A DNA stretch of 64,000 nt, taken from positions 806,001 to 870,000 of the forward strand of contig NZ_CP046172.1 of the NCBI RefSeq assembly GCF_011801145.1, in the 5' to 3' direction. Shown in pieces: positions 1 to 8,724 of the stretch (its first letter is position 1; each line of letters opens with the position of its first letter). Made by a program: the position numbers and the translations under genes. The DNA is from Nocardia arthritidis. GTDB taxonomy: Bacteria > Actinomycetota > Actinomycetes > Mycobacteriales > Mycobacteriaceae. Below the pieces are notes generated by a model, which did not search any database, had not been told where the DNA came from, and saw only the letters and a list, made by a program, of their open reading frames with translations.

Positions 1-2
1 TG

Positions 3-1247
3 CGGCTGGAACGCGACGGTGTGCTGGTCTCGTGGGCGGTGCCGAAGGGGCCGCCCACCTCGTCGGATCAGAACCGGCTCGCGGTGCACACCGAGGATCA
101 TCCGCTGGAGTATCTGGAATTCCACGGCGCGATTCCCAAGGGGCAGTACGGCGCCGGGGAGATGATGATCTGGGATGCCGGAACCTACGAGACCGAGAAG
201 TGGCGCGACGACGAGGTGATCGTCGAATTCCACGGGCAGCGGCTCAACGGACGGTACGCGTTCATCCAGACCAACGGCAATCAATGGCTGATGCACCTGA
301 TGCGAGAGCAGGTCCGTCCAGAACCGGAAGATAATGGGGCACAAAAGGTTTCACGCGGGTCGGCGCCATTCCCGCGCGGGCTGGAGCCGATGCTCGCGAC
401 GCAGGGTGAGGTAGCCGAACTCGACGACCGGGACTGGTGTTTCGAGACGAAGTGGGACGGGTTCCGGCTGATCGCCGAGATCCAGTCCGGCACGCTGACT
501 TTGCGCAGCCGCAGGGGCAATGTGGTGACCGATCGCTATCCGGGCATCGGTGCGTTGGCGCGCGAACTCGCCGGGCATGATGTGGTGCTCGACGGCGAGG
601 CGGTGGTGTTCGACGACCACGACGTGTCCATGCTCGGCCTGCTGCAGGCGGATGCGGCGCGGGCCGTCTTCGTGGCCTTCGACGTGCTGTATCTGGACGG
701 CACTTCGCTTGTCCGCAAACGGTATTCGGACCGGCGGCGGGTGCTGGAGGCGCTGGCGGCCAACGCGCCATCGATGCGGGTGCCGCCACGGCTGGACGGG
801 CCGGGCGAGCAGGCGCTGCGCTACAGCCAGGAGCACGGGCTGGAGGGTGTCGTCGCCAAACGCAAGGATTCGGTGTACCTGCCGGGCAAGCGCGGACATT
901 CGTGGGTCAAGCAGCGCAACTGGCGCACCCAGCGGGTGGTGGTAGGCGGTTGGCGGCGCAGCGACGCACGGGAATTCAAATCGCTGCTGATCGGGATACC
1001 GCACGAGGGGCGGCTGTACTACGTCGGCCGGGTCGGCACCGGATTCGACGATTCCGATATGCGGGATCTGGCCAAACAGCTGCGCAGGCTGGAACGCAAA
1101 ACCAGCCCGTTCGACAACGACCTCACCAAGGAGGAGCGCGAGGCGGCCGTCTGGGTTTCGCCGAAAATCGTTGGCACCGTGCGATTCATGAACTGGACCG
1201 AGGCCGGTCGGCTCTGGCATCCGGCCTGGCTCGGCACGGTCGAATAG
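3..1247 (+). CDS. ATP-dependent DNA ligase with 3'-phosphoesterase domain (LigD-like), 5' end outside window
   Basis: The reading frame is open at the window edge, so the N terminus is missing. The first part carries the LigD 3'-phosphoesterase signature (SWAVPKGP, then HTEDHP and EFHGAIPKGQYGAG), a metal-dependent domain that trims 3' ends before sealing. A ligase catalytic domain follows: motif I is KWDG, with the adenylated lysine encoded at about 450, then DGEAVVFD and EGVVAKRKDS, and an OB-fold tail ending near the stop. The order PE then LIG matches the C-terminal two thirds of mycobacterial LigD, used in non-homologous end joining. Whether a polymerase domain lies upstream cannot be seen. 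No Ku gene is in the window. Confidence 0.9.
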   Translation, partial: RLERDGVLVSWAVPKGPPTSSDQNRLAVHTEDHPLEYLEFHGAIPKGQYGAGEMMIWDAGTYETEKWRDDEVIVEFHGQRLNGRYAFIQTNGNQWLMHLMREQVRPEPEDNGAQKVSRGSAPFPRGLEPMLATQGEVAELDDRDWCFETKWDGFRLIAEIQSGTLTLRSRRGNVVTDRYPGIGALARELAGHDVVLDGEAVVFDDHDVSMLGLLQADAARAVFVAFDVLYLDGTSLVRKRYSDRRRVLEALAANAPSMRVPPRLDGPGEQALRYSQEHGLEGVVAKRKDSVYLPGKRGHSWVKQRNWRTQRVVVGGWRRSDAREFKSLLIGIPHEGRLYYVGRVGTGFDDSDMRDLAKQLRRLERKTSPFDNDLTKEEREAAVWVSPKIVGTVRFMNWTEAGRLWHPAWLGTVE

Positions 1248-1337
1248 CGACTGTGACCGGTTTCGCTGGTGGCGAGCGGGATTGCGGCCCCATTCGCTCG
1301 GTAGGGTGCGTGCAGATTCGAGAACGAGGAGCGCGCA

Positions 1338-1517
1338 GTGGATTTCAAGAGCCTGGCGAACAAGGCGTTGGATCTGGCCCAGCAGAACGCCGACAAGCTG
1401 GATGTCGTCATCGAGAAGGCGGGCGATCTGGTCGACAAACAGACCGAGGGCAAGTTCGCCGACAAGATCGAGACCATCGAGGAGGCCGCCAAAAAGGCGC
1501 TGCGCGCTAAGGATTGA
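1338..1517 (+). CDS. MT0933-like small antitoxin family protein
   Basis: A 59-codon ORF starting with GTG, preceded by GAGGA at suitable spacing. The protein (VDFKSLANKALDLA...) is short, charged and probably all-helical. It has the A-x-K-A-x-D-L-V-D-K-x-T-x-G-K-F-A-D-K-I pattern of the MT0933/Rv0909-type antitoxin family. In mycobacteria such proteins pair with a toxin of the Rv0910 type, but no toxin gene is adjacent here. Its 3' end overlaps the convergent isochorismatase-like gene by 11 bases. The family call rests on the repeat-like lysine/aspartate pattern, so function is inferred. Confidence 0.65.
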   Translation: MDFKSLANKALDLAQQNADKLDVVIEKAGDLVDKQTEGKFADKIETIEEAAKKALRAKD

Positions 1518-2169
1518 GCAGCGGCGTGATGGTGGCCGTATCGGTGACGATCGCATTGCCCTGGAATGCGAAATCGTCGTAGGCGCGGGCCATCGCGGCC
1601 GCGTCCCGGCCGTCGCAGGCATCGCGCACCACGATCGGGATGAAACCCAGATCCGTGGAGTGTGTGACGGTCGGCGCGATACCGATCTCCAGCGCGACAC
1701 CGGCGATCGCGTACGCGCCGATACCGAGATCGCGCAGCGTCGAGGCCAGCGGGGTGCCCTCGAACGCCGACATCGAGGTCTTGTCGAAGACGATCTCGTC
1801 GCCGCGCGGCCGCAGCTCGGGAATCAGCTCGAAGCCCGGTGTATCGCGCAGCAGGATCGGCTTCAGATCGTCGACCGAGTCGGCCTGCTGCCACGACATC
1901 GCCATCCGCAGCGCGAATACGCCGCTGAGCCGGCGCGGCAGGAAGAAGTGCCGCAGGAAGATCACCGGATAGCCGCCGCGGCGCGCCGACTCGACCAGGT
2001 GGACGACGTTGTCGACCACCTGCTTGGTGTCCTCGAGCTGAGCCAGCACGCCGACCTGCATGTCGTAGACGATCACCGCGAGTCGGTGCGGTGCGCACAC
2101 ATCGGCGAGTTCCTCGGGAATTTCCAGTCCGTTGCCACGTCGCATGATGGGCTCGTCTCTCCTCGGCAC
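1507..2169 (-). CDS. isochorismatase-like hydrolase family protein lacking the catalytic cysteine
   Basis: The 220-residue protein has the isochorismatase-family alpha/beta fold landmarks. Asp36 lies in VIVYDMQVG and Lys130 in VFDKTSMSAFEGTPL. The third triad member, normally Cys in a G-V-A-T-x-x-C-V motif, is Gly163 (GVALEIGIAPT). A conventional cysteine-hydrolase reaction is therefore unlikely. It may act as a non-covalent hydrolase, like isochorismatases proper that use other residues, or as a binding protein. The listed start is GTG at 2169; an in-frame ATG at 2145 is the alternative, and neither has an ideal ribosome site. Confidence 0.8.
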   Translation of the reverse strand: MPRRDEPIMRRGNGLEIPEELADVCAPHRLAVIVYDMQVGVLAQLEDTKQVVDNVVHLVESARRGGYPVIFLRHFFLPRRLSGVFALRMAMSWQQADSVDDLKPILLRDTPGFELIPELRPRGDEIVFDKTSMSAFEGTPLASTLRDLGIGAYAIAGVALEIGIAPTVTHSTDLGFIPIVVRDACDGRDAAAMARAYDDFAFQGNAIVTDTATITPLLNP

Positions 2170-2355
2170 CGATCACCGTCGGGCGGCGATTCGGTTGCGC
2201 AGCGGGCACTTTCGGAACACTCTAACTCTCGATTCCGCGGAAAATCGGCGACGCCGGGGGTTACCTTCGGATAGCCATTGCCTATCCATTCCGACCGGCA
2301 GTAATGTTATGGCCTCGAGGCCGGGGGCGGGCCTCATCGAACACTGGAGGCCCAG

Positions 2356-3564
2356 ATGAGGCACAGTGCATTGATACGAGTTCTGGCCGTTGCGGCCTTG
2401 CTGGCGTTCGGTTCGATATCCCCGGCGCACGCGCTGCCATATCCGGATGACGATCCCTTCTACGCGGCGCCCGCCGATATCGGGTCTTATTCGAACGGCG
2501 CGATCGTGCAGGCCAGGCGGATCGCGATGTTCGGTCTGCCGCTGCCGGTTTCGGCGTGGCAGGTGAAGTACCGGAGCACCGACTCGTCCGAGCGGCCGGT
2601 GGCGGCGGTGACGACGGTGCTGGCGCCGCTGCTGCCCTGGTTCGGACCCGGCGCCCGGCCGCTGCTGTCATATCAGATCGCGGAGGACAGCCTGGGGACC
2701 AGGTGCGCCCCCTCGTACGGGCTCGGCGGCGGCTGGGATCTCGGCGGGATCAACACCTACATCGACACCCCGTTCATCGCGACGGCGCTCGGCCGCGGCT
2801 GGGCGGTGGTGACCAGCGACTACGAGGGTCCGCAGTCCCGGTTCCTGGACGGCGTCGATTCGGGTCGGTTGGTGCTCGACGGCATCAGGGCGGCCCGCGC
2901 ACTCGCGCCCGATGGCGTGAACGACGCGAGTCCCATTGGGGCATGGGGATATTCGGGCGGCGCATTCGCTACGCTGTGGGCCGCGCAGCTGCAGCCGCGA
3001 TACGCGCCGGATGTGCGGTTCGCCGGTATCACCTCAGGCGGTGTGCCCGCCGACTGGACGGCGATTGCCCGCGGCGTCGACGGCACCGCCCAGGCCGGGC
3101 TGGCCATGCTGGTACTCATCGCGACGGCCCGCAACGACACCGGCAACGGGGTGCTCGAGCTGCTCAACGATCGTGGCCGGGCACTGGTGTCGAACGAATC
3201 CGGCTCTTGCGGTGGGGATTTGGTTGCGAAGTATGTCAACGCGCACGCCGACGACTTCGCGCGGGCGCCGGGCCTGTTCGCGAACCCGGTTTTCAAGGCG
3301 GCCACCGATATTCAAGAACTCGGCGCGGTGGCCCCGCGGGCGCCGCTGTACCTGTACCACAGCAACAGCGATGACGTGATCCCGGTCGCCGGGTATACGG
3401 CGCTGGTGAACCGCTACTGCGCGGCGGGTGCGGATATCGCCTATAGGCACTCGCCGTTCCCGGGTCACAACCCGGCCGCCGTCGGCGAGGCCCCCGGTGC
3501 GTTCGGCTACCTGTCCGACCGGTTCGCCGGGATACCGGTCCCGGCAGGCTGTCGGGGCGATTGA
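2356..3564 (+). CDS. secreted triacylglycerol lipase (LIP family)
   Basis: The 402-residue protein starts with a Sec signal peptide (charged start, hydrophobic stretch, cut after AHA near residue 27). The alpha/beta-hydrolase triad of secretory lipases is visible: Ser200 in WGYSGGA, Asp339 or Asp340 in NSDDVIP, and His371 in FPGHNP. Cysteine pairs fit an extracytoplasmic protein. LIP-family enzymes hydrolyse triacylglycerols and related esters outside the cell and are numerous in lipid-eating mycolic-acid actinomycetes. The gene stands alone and is convergent with the next coding gene across a repeat region. Confidence 0.88.
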   Translation: MRHSALIRVLAVAALLAFGSISPAHALPYPDDDPFYAAPADIGSYSNGAIVQARRIAMFGLPLPVSAWQVKYRSTDSSERPVAAVTTVLAPLLPWFGPGARPLLSYQIAEDSLGTRCAPSYGLGGGWDLGGINTYIDTPFIATALGRGWAVVTSDYEGPQSRFLDGVDSGRLVLDGIRAARALAPDGVNDASPIGAWGYSGGAFATLWAAQLQPRYAPDVRFAGITSGGVPADWTAIARGVDGTAQAGLAMLVLIATARNDTGNGVLELLNDRGRALVSNESGSCGGDLVAKYVNAHADDFARAPGLFANPVFKAATDIQELGAVAPRAPLYLYHSNSDDVIPVAGYTALVNRYCAAGADIAYRHSPFPGHNPAAVGEAPGAFGYLSDRFAGIPVPAGCRGD

Positions 3565-3590
3565 TCAGCTGGATGCAATAAAGAAAAGCC

Positions 3591-3919
3591 GAGGCGCGCA
3601 ACGGGGCTCCGAGGCGCGCCTCGGAGCCGAGGAACACGGGCTGCGCATAAGGCAGCGGAGCGTGCGCTACGCACAGGGAAACAGAAAAGCCAAGGCGCGC
3701 AACGGGACTCCGGTGCACGCCGCGGCGCCGAAGAACATGGGCTGCGGATAAGGCAGCGGAGCGCGCTACGCGCAGGGAACAGAAAGCCGAGGCGCGCAAC
3801 TGGACTCCGGTGCACGCCGCGGCGCCGAAGAACATGGGCTGCGGATAAGGCAGCGGAGCGCGCTACGCGCAGGGAACAGAAAGTCAAGGCGCGCACCGGA
3901 ATCCGGTGCGCGCCGCGGC
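3591..3919. repeat. tandem array of about 97-101 bp units
   Basis: Fills most of the 396-base gap between convergent genes. Units begin with RAGGCGCGCA at 3591, 3692, 3789 and 3886, giving spacings of 101, 97 and 97 bases; the fourth copy is cut short. Copies 2 and 3 are almost identical, while copy 1 has diverged in the middle. Each full unit ends in GCGGAGCGCGCTACGCGCAG, whose core GCGCG-CTA-CGCGC can fold. The short last copy contains a perfect 10-bp inverted repeat (3891-3900 with 3902-3911) that could stop transcription from either side. No ORF here looks like a real gene. Confidence 0.85.
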
Positions 3920-3960
3920 TTCAGCTGGTGTTGGGCCGGGTCATGGGCGACCCGGGGCGA

Positions 3961-4605
3961 TTACTTGCGGTCGCTCGGTTCCGACCATTTCGTGGTGCCG
4001 GGCGGCGCGGCGAGGGTGCCGATCAGGTCGATGCCCGCGATCAGCAACGTCGGGCCGCCGACAATGACGGTGCCGATGATGCCGCCGACCGCGGCACCGG
4101 CGATCACGCTGGCGATCACGCCGGGGCCGGCGACGATGCCGGTGAGTCCGACGAGGGCGCCGATCGCGGTGCCGATGAAACCACCGATGGCGGTGGCGAT
4201 GCCGAACTGCGAACTGAACGCGTTCATCGCGCGCTGGTTCTCGGCGTTCGAGGCGATCGGCGCCGCGGTGGCGGGCCGGGCCTGCGTGTAATCCTTGACT
4301 GCGGTGAGCTCGAGTACCCTGCCGTCATCCCGTACCGCGTGCGGTAGCGGGAATTCGAGCCCATCCTGCCGGAAGGACAGCGGAAGGGTAACGACAGTGT
4401 TGCCCGCCTCGTCCTTGATATCGACGTTGTTGCCGGACATTTGGAAATGTCCGTTGGTCAGTGTGGTGACGACGGTGTCGCCGACCAGCTGTGCCTGGTA
4501 CCCGATCTCTGGGGTGGTTGCCGGCTCGGCGTGCGAGACGCCCGCGCCGACCGCGACAGCGGCCACGAGCGGGACGGCAACCGCAGTGATCTTGCGGAGT
4601 ATCAT
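3961..4605 (-). CDS. secreted protein with beta-rich N-terminal and glycine-zipper C-terminal part
   Basis: ATG at 4605 is chosen because GGAA lies nine bases upstream; a TTG at 4617 is less likely. A signal peptide (MILRKITAVAVPLVAAVAVG, cut after SHA) precedes a domain of about 90 residues with YQAQLVGDTVVTTL and a DIKDEAGNTVVTLPL strand pattern. The C-terminal 90 residues are rich in Gly, Ala and Ile (FIGTAIGALVGLTG and similar), like a membrane-inserting glycine zipper. It resembles a family of uncharacterised secreted proteins of nocardiae. No enzymatic motif is seen. It could be an envelope or pore-like protein, which is inference only. Confidence 0.7.
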   Translation of the reverse strand: MILRKITAVAVPLVAAVAVGAGVSHAEPATTPEIGYQAQLVGDTVVTTLTNGHFQMSGNNVDIKDEAGNTVVTLPLSFRQDGLEFPLPHAVRDDGRVLELTAVKDYTQARPATAAPIASNAENQRAMNAFSSQFGIATAIGGFIGTAIGALVGLTGIVAGPGVIASVIAGAAVGGIIGTVIVGGPTLLIAGIDLIGTLAAPPGTTKWSEPSDRK

Positions 4606-4894
4606 CGGGTGTTCCAATCTAGATTCATCAGGTCGTGCCAGATTTAGCGAACGCTTCGCCCGTCGGGTTTTCTTCCCCCAGTTTCGAATTCCCCCGGTTC
4701 CAATTACCCAGTGGACATATGCCCAGCGGCCTTATGTCCAGTGCCCATGCGAAGCGTGATCTGATCCCAGCAACCAGCTGCTGCGGTGCTCAACTCTACC
4801 CCGATGTGAAACACCACTCACTCGATTTCGTGTGGGTCGTCCAGTTCGATCGAGTCCGAAAGTTGTTATAGCCGTTCGGTATACGTGCAGCGCG
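4606..4894. other. intergenic region, 289 bases
   Basis: Lies upstream of the secreted-protein gene and downstream of the membrane-protein gene, both on the minus strand. It is less GC-rich than its surroundings. A plus-strand ORF (4635-4871) has no ribosome site and no recognisable protein. The region probably holds the promoter of the secreted-protein gene; I found no strong inverted repeat. Confidence 0.4.
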
Positions 4895-5560
4895 TCACTT
4901 CAGGACGTTGATCGCGCGGGCGATGACCAAGGCGGCGAGTACCAGTGATGTAGCGGATTGCAACATCATCGAGAGCTTGGCCCAGCGTGACATCGGCATC
5001 ACATCGGTCGGGCTGAAGGCGGTCGCGTTGGTGAATGCCAGATACAGGTAATCGGTGAACTCCGGTTCCCAGTCCGGCCGGGTCAAATCGGGATTCTGCA
5101 TCTGGGCGAACAGGAAGTCCGGCAATAGTTTCCTGGCATGCGCGCGGGCCGCCGGGCCGCCGCGGTCGAATTCCCAATACAGCAGGGCGAAGACCAGCAC
5201 ATTGGTGATCCAGATGGACCCGCCGGAACCGAGCAGCTTCGCGGGTTGATTGCTGAGCACGCCGGTGAGCAGCCCGTCCACCAGCAGGGCCGCCGACCAC
5301 ACGTTGGCCAGACCGAGCAGACCGGTCAGGACCAATCCGAGGGCGCGCAGCAGATTCGACTCGTGATTGATGCGTACCGGGTTCGCGGCGAACAGGACGA
5401 TCAAGAGCAGCAGTTCCAGCGTCGGCAGCGGCCACCATGGATCCATGCGGAATTCGCGAGGCAGCGCCACCATGCAGACGACGGCCAGCGTTGCCACGAT
5501 CCGCGATTCGCCCGCGGTCTTCCGCTGCCAGGCCGGAACGTCGTCGTCGGCGCTCGTCAT
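4895..5560 (-). CDS. DUF1345-type multi-pass membrane protein with channel-like C terminus
   Basis: The 221-residue protein has about five hydrophobic segments. Its C-terminal part, PEFTDYLYLAFTNATAF followed by SPTDVMPMSRWAKL, is typical of DUF1345 and related membrane proteins. There the T-N-A-T-A-F-S-P-T-D segment sits where the pore loop of two-TM ion channels lies. No transport substrate is known to me. The gene is on the same strand as the upstream ECF transporter genes but 49 bases away, with a weak ribosome site, so it may be a separate unit. Confidence 0.7.
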   Translation of the reverse strand: MTSADDDVPAWQRKTAGESRIVATLAVVCMVALPREFRMDPWWPLPTLELLLLIVLFAANPVRINHESNLLRALGLVLTGLLGLANVWSAALLVDGLLTGVLSNQPAKLLGSGGSIWITNVLVFALLYWEFDRGGPAARAHARKLLPDFLFAQMQNPDLTRPDWEPEFTDYLYLAFTNATAFSPTDVMPMSRWAKLSMMLQSATSLVLAALVIARAINVLK

Positions 5561-5609
5561 AGCGCCAGTATCGTCCGTATTTGCGGTGTGTCGCCGCCGA
5601 ACACACCCC

Positions 5610-6347
5610 TCAGAGCAGCAGCGTCGATGTCACCGCCGCGAGGCAGACCGCGATCACCAACCCCAGCGCGATCGCATCGGCCCGGCCTGGCGTCGTCGGA
5701 TGCGCGGTGAGCTGGCCGGTGCCGCCGCGCGCGGTGATGGCCTCGCCGAGTTCGCCCGCGCGCCTCGTCGATACGGCCATGGCGGCGGTGAGCAGGTCGA
5801 TCATCGGATTGTCCGCGGCGCGGTAGAGGAAACTGTCCTTGGGCCGGAGCTTGCGCGCGGCCCGCAGCACCCGCATCTCCTCCAGCAGCAGCGGCAGCCC
5901 GCGCAGGGTGAGCGCGATGACGACGGCCCATTCATCCACCGGCACACGGAGTTTGCGCAGCGGTGCGCCGAGAGTGGCCAGAGCGGGGGCGATTTCGCCC
6001 ATAGGGGTGGTCCAGGCGACGATGAACGACGCGGCCACCATCATCAATCCGAAGAGTACGACCTGCACATAGCGGATCACCGCGTCCACACCCGCGGGAA
6101 CGGTGGTCAGACCGCTGAAGATCAGCAGACCCCAGAACCACAGCGGCAGCCGCGGCAGCGTGCCGAGCGGCAGCCGGGCCGTAAGACAAACGGCCGCAAG
6201 GAAAATCACCATCAGCCCGAGCACCGGCCAGGACGGCCAGAACATCAGCACCAGGCTGATCAGGAAGACCGCGATCATCTTGGTGCCCGCCCACAGGCTG
6301 TGCACCGGGCTGGCGACCGGAACCTCGCGCAGCAGCACGGTACTCAT
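5610..6347 (-). CDS. ecfT: ECF transporter transmembrane component T
   Basis: The start at 6347 is fixed by an ATGA overlap with the stop codon of the ATPase gene. The 245-residue protein has several hydrophobic helices and the two coupling helices typical of EcfT/CbiQ proteins. One contains LTLRGLPLLLEEMRVLRAAR and the other EAITARGG; the A-R-G motifs dock into the ATPase subunits. It transmits ATP-driven movement to a substrate-binding S component in import of a vitamin or metal. Translational coupling to the fused ATPase gene shows they work as one transporter. Confidence 0.88.
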   Translation of the reverse strand: MSTVLLREVPVASPVHSLWAGTKMIAVFLISLVLMFWPSWPVLGLMVIFLAAVCLTARLPLGTLPRLPLWFWGLLIFSGLTTVPAGVDAVIRYVQVVLFGLMMVAASFIVAWTTPMGEIAPALATLGAPLRKLRVPVDEWAVVIALTLRGLPLLLEEMRVLRAARKLRPKDSFLYRAADNPMIDLLTAAMAVSTRRAGELGEAITARGGTGQLTAHPTTPGRADAIALGLVIAVCLAAVTSTLLL

Positions 6348-8494
6348 CGGTGGCCTCCCTGTTCGATATGCAGTGCGGAATCGATCGCCGGACGCGCCGT
6401 GGCCCTGGGCGAATCCGGTTGGCGCACCGGATCTTTGGCTGCCTCCCGGACGGGCTCGGCCTCCAGGATGCGCCCGGCCTCCAGGTGGACGGTGCGGTCG
6501 CACACCGCGGCCATATCCGTGACATCGTGCGAGATGACGATCAGCGTGAGACCGGAATCCCGCAGGTGCGCAAGCAATTCCACAATATCGGTGCGGCCCG
6601 TCGGATCCAGGCCCGCCAGCGGCTCGTCGAGCACGACAACCGGCGCGTGGCTGGCGACGATGGCCGCGAGCACCACTCGCTTGGCCTGCCCGCCGCTGAG
6701 TTCCTCGATCGAGCGCGCGGCCAGCGCCCGATGCAGGCCCACCGCGTCCAGCGCCCGGCCGACCGCGCCGGATCCGGTGGCCCGGCCGCCCCAGTCGGCG
6801 ATTTCCGCGCCGACCGTCTCCTTCTGCAGCTGCAGGCGAGAATGCTGGAAGGCCAGCTCCACCCGGCCGATCTGTTTCGCGACCGGTTTGCCGGCGAGTT
6901 CGCAACGGCCGGAACTCGGTTCGAGCAATCCGGCGATGATCCAGGCCAGCGTCGACTTGCCGGAGCCGTTGCCACCGACGACGAGCAGCGCCTCACCGCG
7001 CCGCACCGACAGCTCGACACCGTGCAAAGCCGGTGCCTCCCAAGGGGTTCCGCGATTGTAGGTGTAGCGGACGTCGTGCAGCCGCAGGATCGGATCGCCC
7101 ATCGGCCTGCGCCGCTGGTCGCGCACCGGCTGCGGCCATGCGGGCAGTTGGGTGACGGTGCGCCCGTTCGCCAGATGGATCACCCGGTCGGCGGCGGCCG
7201 CATCGGCCTCATGGTGGGTGACCAGCACCACCGCCATCGGATGCCGCCTCGGCAGCTCGGCGAGCAGGGCGACCAGATCGCGGCGGCCCTCCGGATCGAT
7301 CATCGAGGTGGCCTCGTCGGCGATGAGCAGCGCGGGCCTGCGGGCCAGCGCCGCCGCCACCGCGAGCCGCTGCTGCTGGCCGCCGGACAGCGTCGCGGTC
7401 TCCTTCTCGCCCATGCCGTCCAGGCCGACCTCACGCAGCAGCCCGTCCACATCGACCTGCCCGGCCAACTCCAGCGGCAGACCCCAGACGACGTCGTCGG
7501 CCACCCGCACGCCGAGCGTCTGGCTCTCCGGCCGCTGCAACACCATCGCGGTGCCGCCGAGATGGCCGAGCCCCGCCGAACCGGGCCGGTCCACCGTGCC
7601 CCCGGTGGGCGGCAGACCGGCGAGCAGCCTGGTCAGCGTGGATTTACCGGAACCGTTGTGCCCGACCACCGCGACGAATTCGCCGACGTCGACGCTCAAT
7701 TCGATATCCCGCAGCGCATCGGTCCTGGCACCGGGATAGCGGAAGGACGCGCCGCGCAGGGTGACCGGCAGCGGCGCGATGGGCCGGTCGTCGGGCGGTG
7801 CGTCGAGCCGGTCGGCGCCGGGCAGCCAGGTCAACCGGTCCAGCACCGCGCCGAGCACGTACCAGGAGAACATCGCGGTGGTCACCACACCGAATGCGAC
7901 GCCGCCGCCGACGAAGGCCCACCACCAGTGCAGCACGGTTTCGGCGGCATCCATCGCCGCCCGGCCGAGCGGCGCCAGCTGCGGCTGCTTCGCCGCGAGC
8001 TCCTGAATGCCGCGCGCGGAGTTGTGGATGTTGTCGAACAGCAGGTTGCGGGCCCGCGAGAGCACCAGCAGGCCGACGATGGAGAGCGCGGCCCAGGCCA
8101 GCGCCGTCAGCGCGGAGAGCCCGGCCACCGCGATCACGCCGCCGCGTCTGCGTTTGACGATGCCGACAACGCCGGCGACGGTGGCCGCCGCGACGATGCC
8201 GGTGGCGGTCAACAGCCCGGCGACCACGAAGGAGACCAGGGTCGCGGCCATGGTCGTGGTGACCAGCGCGCGCAATCGGTGCCGGTAGGCGAGCAGTCCG
8301 AGCGGGACGGCGGCGACCAGATTGAGGCCGGCCGCAATGGGAACCACCGAGCCGACGGTGACCAATCCGACGGTGACGCCGCCCAGTACGGCGCCGGTGG
8401 CCAGCTCGATCGGACGCAGCGGTCCGTGCTCGATCGGTCCGGTTCTGGGCAGTGCACTCACGGAACAAGTCTGCCAGCTCGCGTCGTCCGGCAC
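6344..8494 (-). CDS. ECF transporter: membrane S-like domain fused to two ATPase domains
   Basis: A 716-residue fusion. Residues 30-230 are a hydrophobic domain with about six membrane segments, matching the substrate-specificity-like domain seen in such fusions. The first ATPase follows (Walker A GHNGSGKST with Lys284, LSGGQ at 369, Walker B Asp393-Glu394). The second comes after residue 465 (GGNGSGKST with Lys513, LSGGQ at 599, Asp623-Glu624). Both ATP sites look intact. With EcfT next door this makes a complete importer in two polypeptides. The substrate cannot be read from sequence, and no riboswitch was recognised upstream. GTG at 8494 is used; GTG at 8461 is an alternative. Confidence 0.88.
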   Translation of the reverse strand: MPDDASWQTCSVSALPRTGPIEHGPLRPIELATGAVLGGVTVGLVTVGSVVPIAAGLNLVAAVPLGLLAYRHRLRALVTTTMAATLVSFVVAGLLTATGIVAAATVAGVVGIVKRRRGGVIAVAGLSALTALAWAALSIVGLLVLSRARNLLFDNIHNSARGIQELAAKQPQLAPLGRAAMDAAETVLHWWWAFVGGGVAFGVVTTAMFSWYVLGAVLDRLTWLPGADRLDAPPDDRPIAPLPVTLRGASFRYPGARTDALRDIELSVDVGEFVAVVGHNGSGKSTLTRLLAGLPPTGGTVDRPGSAGLGHLGGTAMVLQRPESQTLGVRVADDVVWGLPLELAGQVDVDGLLREVGLDGMGEKETATLSGGQQQRLAVAAALARRPALLIADEATSMIDPEGRRDLVALLAELPRRHPMAVVLVTHHEADAAAADRVIHLANGRTVTQLPAWPQPVRDQRRRPMGDPILRLHDVRYTYNRGTPWEAPALHGVELSVRRGEALLVVGGNGSGKSTLAWIIAGLLEPSSGRCELAGKPVAKQIGRVELAFQHSRLQLQKETVGAEIADWGGRATGSGAVGRALDAVGLHRALAARSIEELSGGQAKRVVLAAIVASHAPVVVLDEPLAGLDPTGRTDIVELLAHLRDSGLTLIVISHDVTDMAAVCDRTVHLEAGRILEAEPVREAAKDPVRQPDSPRATARPAIDSALHIEQGGHR

Positions 8495-8530
8495 TCGGGC
8501 GTTGGTGTTTACCGGATCTTGTCCGGGGAC

Positions 8531-8724
8531 CTCACGCGGCTCGGGTGGTAGTGAACTTGGGCTCCGGGCTGCCGGACGTTGTCTGCGAACCTCACGCGGC
8601 TCGGGTGGTAGTGAATTTGGGCTCCGGGCTGCCGGACGTTGTCTGCGAACCTCACGCGGCTCGGGTGGTAGTGAATTTGGGCTCCGGGCTGCCGGACGTT
8701 GTCTGCGAACCTCACGCGGCTCGG
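8531..8724. repeat. 60-bp perfect-period tandem repeat, 3.2 copies
   Basis: Units start with CTCACGCGGC at 8531, 8591, 8651 and 8711, exactly 60 bases apart; the last is only 14 bases long. The copies differ by about one base in the unit body. The partial copy contains the TGA stop and last codons of the monooxygenase gene (stop at 8712-8714), so the array looks like repeated duplication of that gene's 3' end plus downstream sequence. Because 60 is a multiple of three, long spurious ORFs run through it. No spacers are present, so it is not a CRISPR array. Confidence 0.92.

Noticed and set aside
351..1700. Minus-strand ORF (449 codons) across the ligase gene
   Set aside because: There is no recognisable domain, and it conflicts with the clear ligase frame and the small antitoxin-like ORF.
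5610..6905. 431-residue version of EcfT
   Set aside because: The first 186 codons read through the ATPase gene in another frame; the ATGA overlap at 6344-6347 gives the real start.
6350..8551. Long plus-strand ORF (733 codons) opposite the ECF ATPase gene
   Set aside because: It is a GC-driven shadow with low-complexity Arg/Gly/Ala sequence and no domain; the minus strand has clear ABC motifs.
8531..8724. CRISPR-like regular repeats
   Set aside because: The 60-base units are directly tandem with no unique spacers, and no cas genes are nearby.
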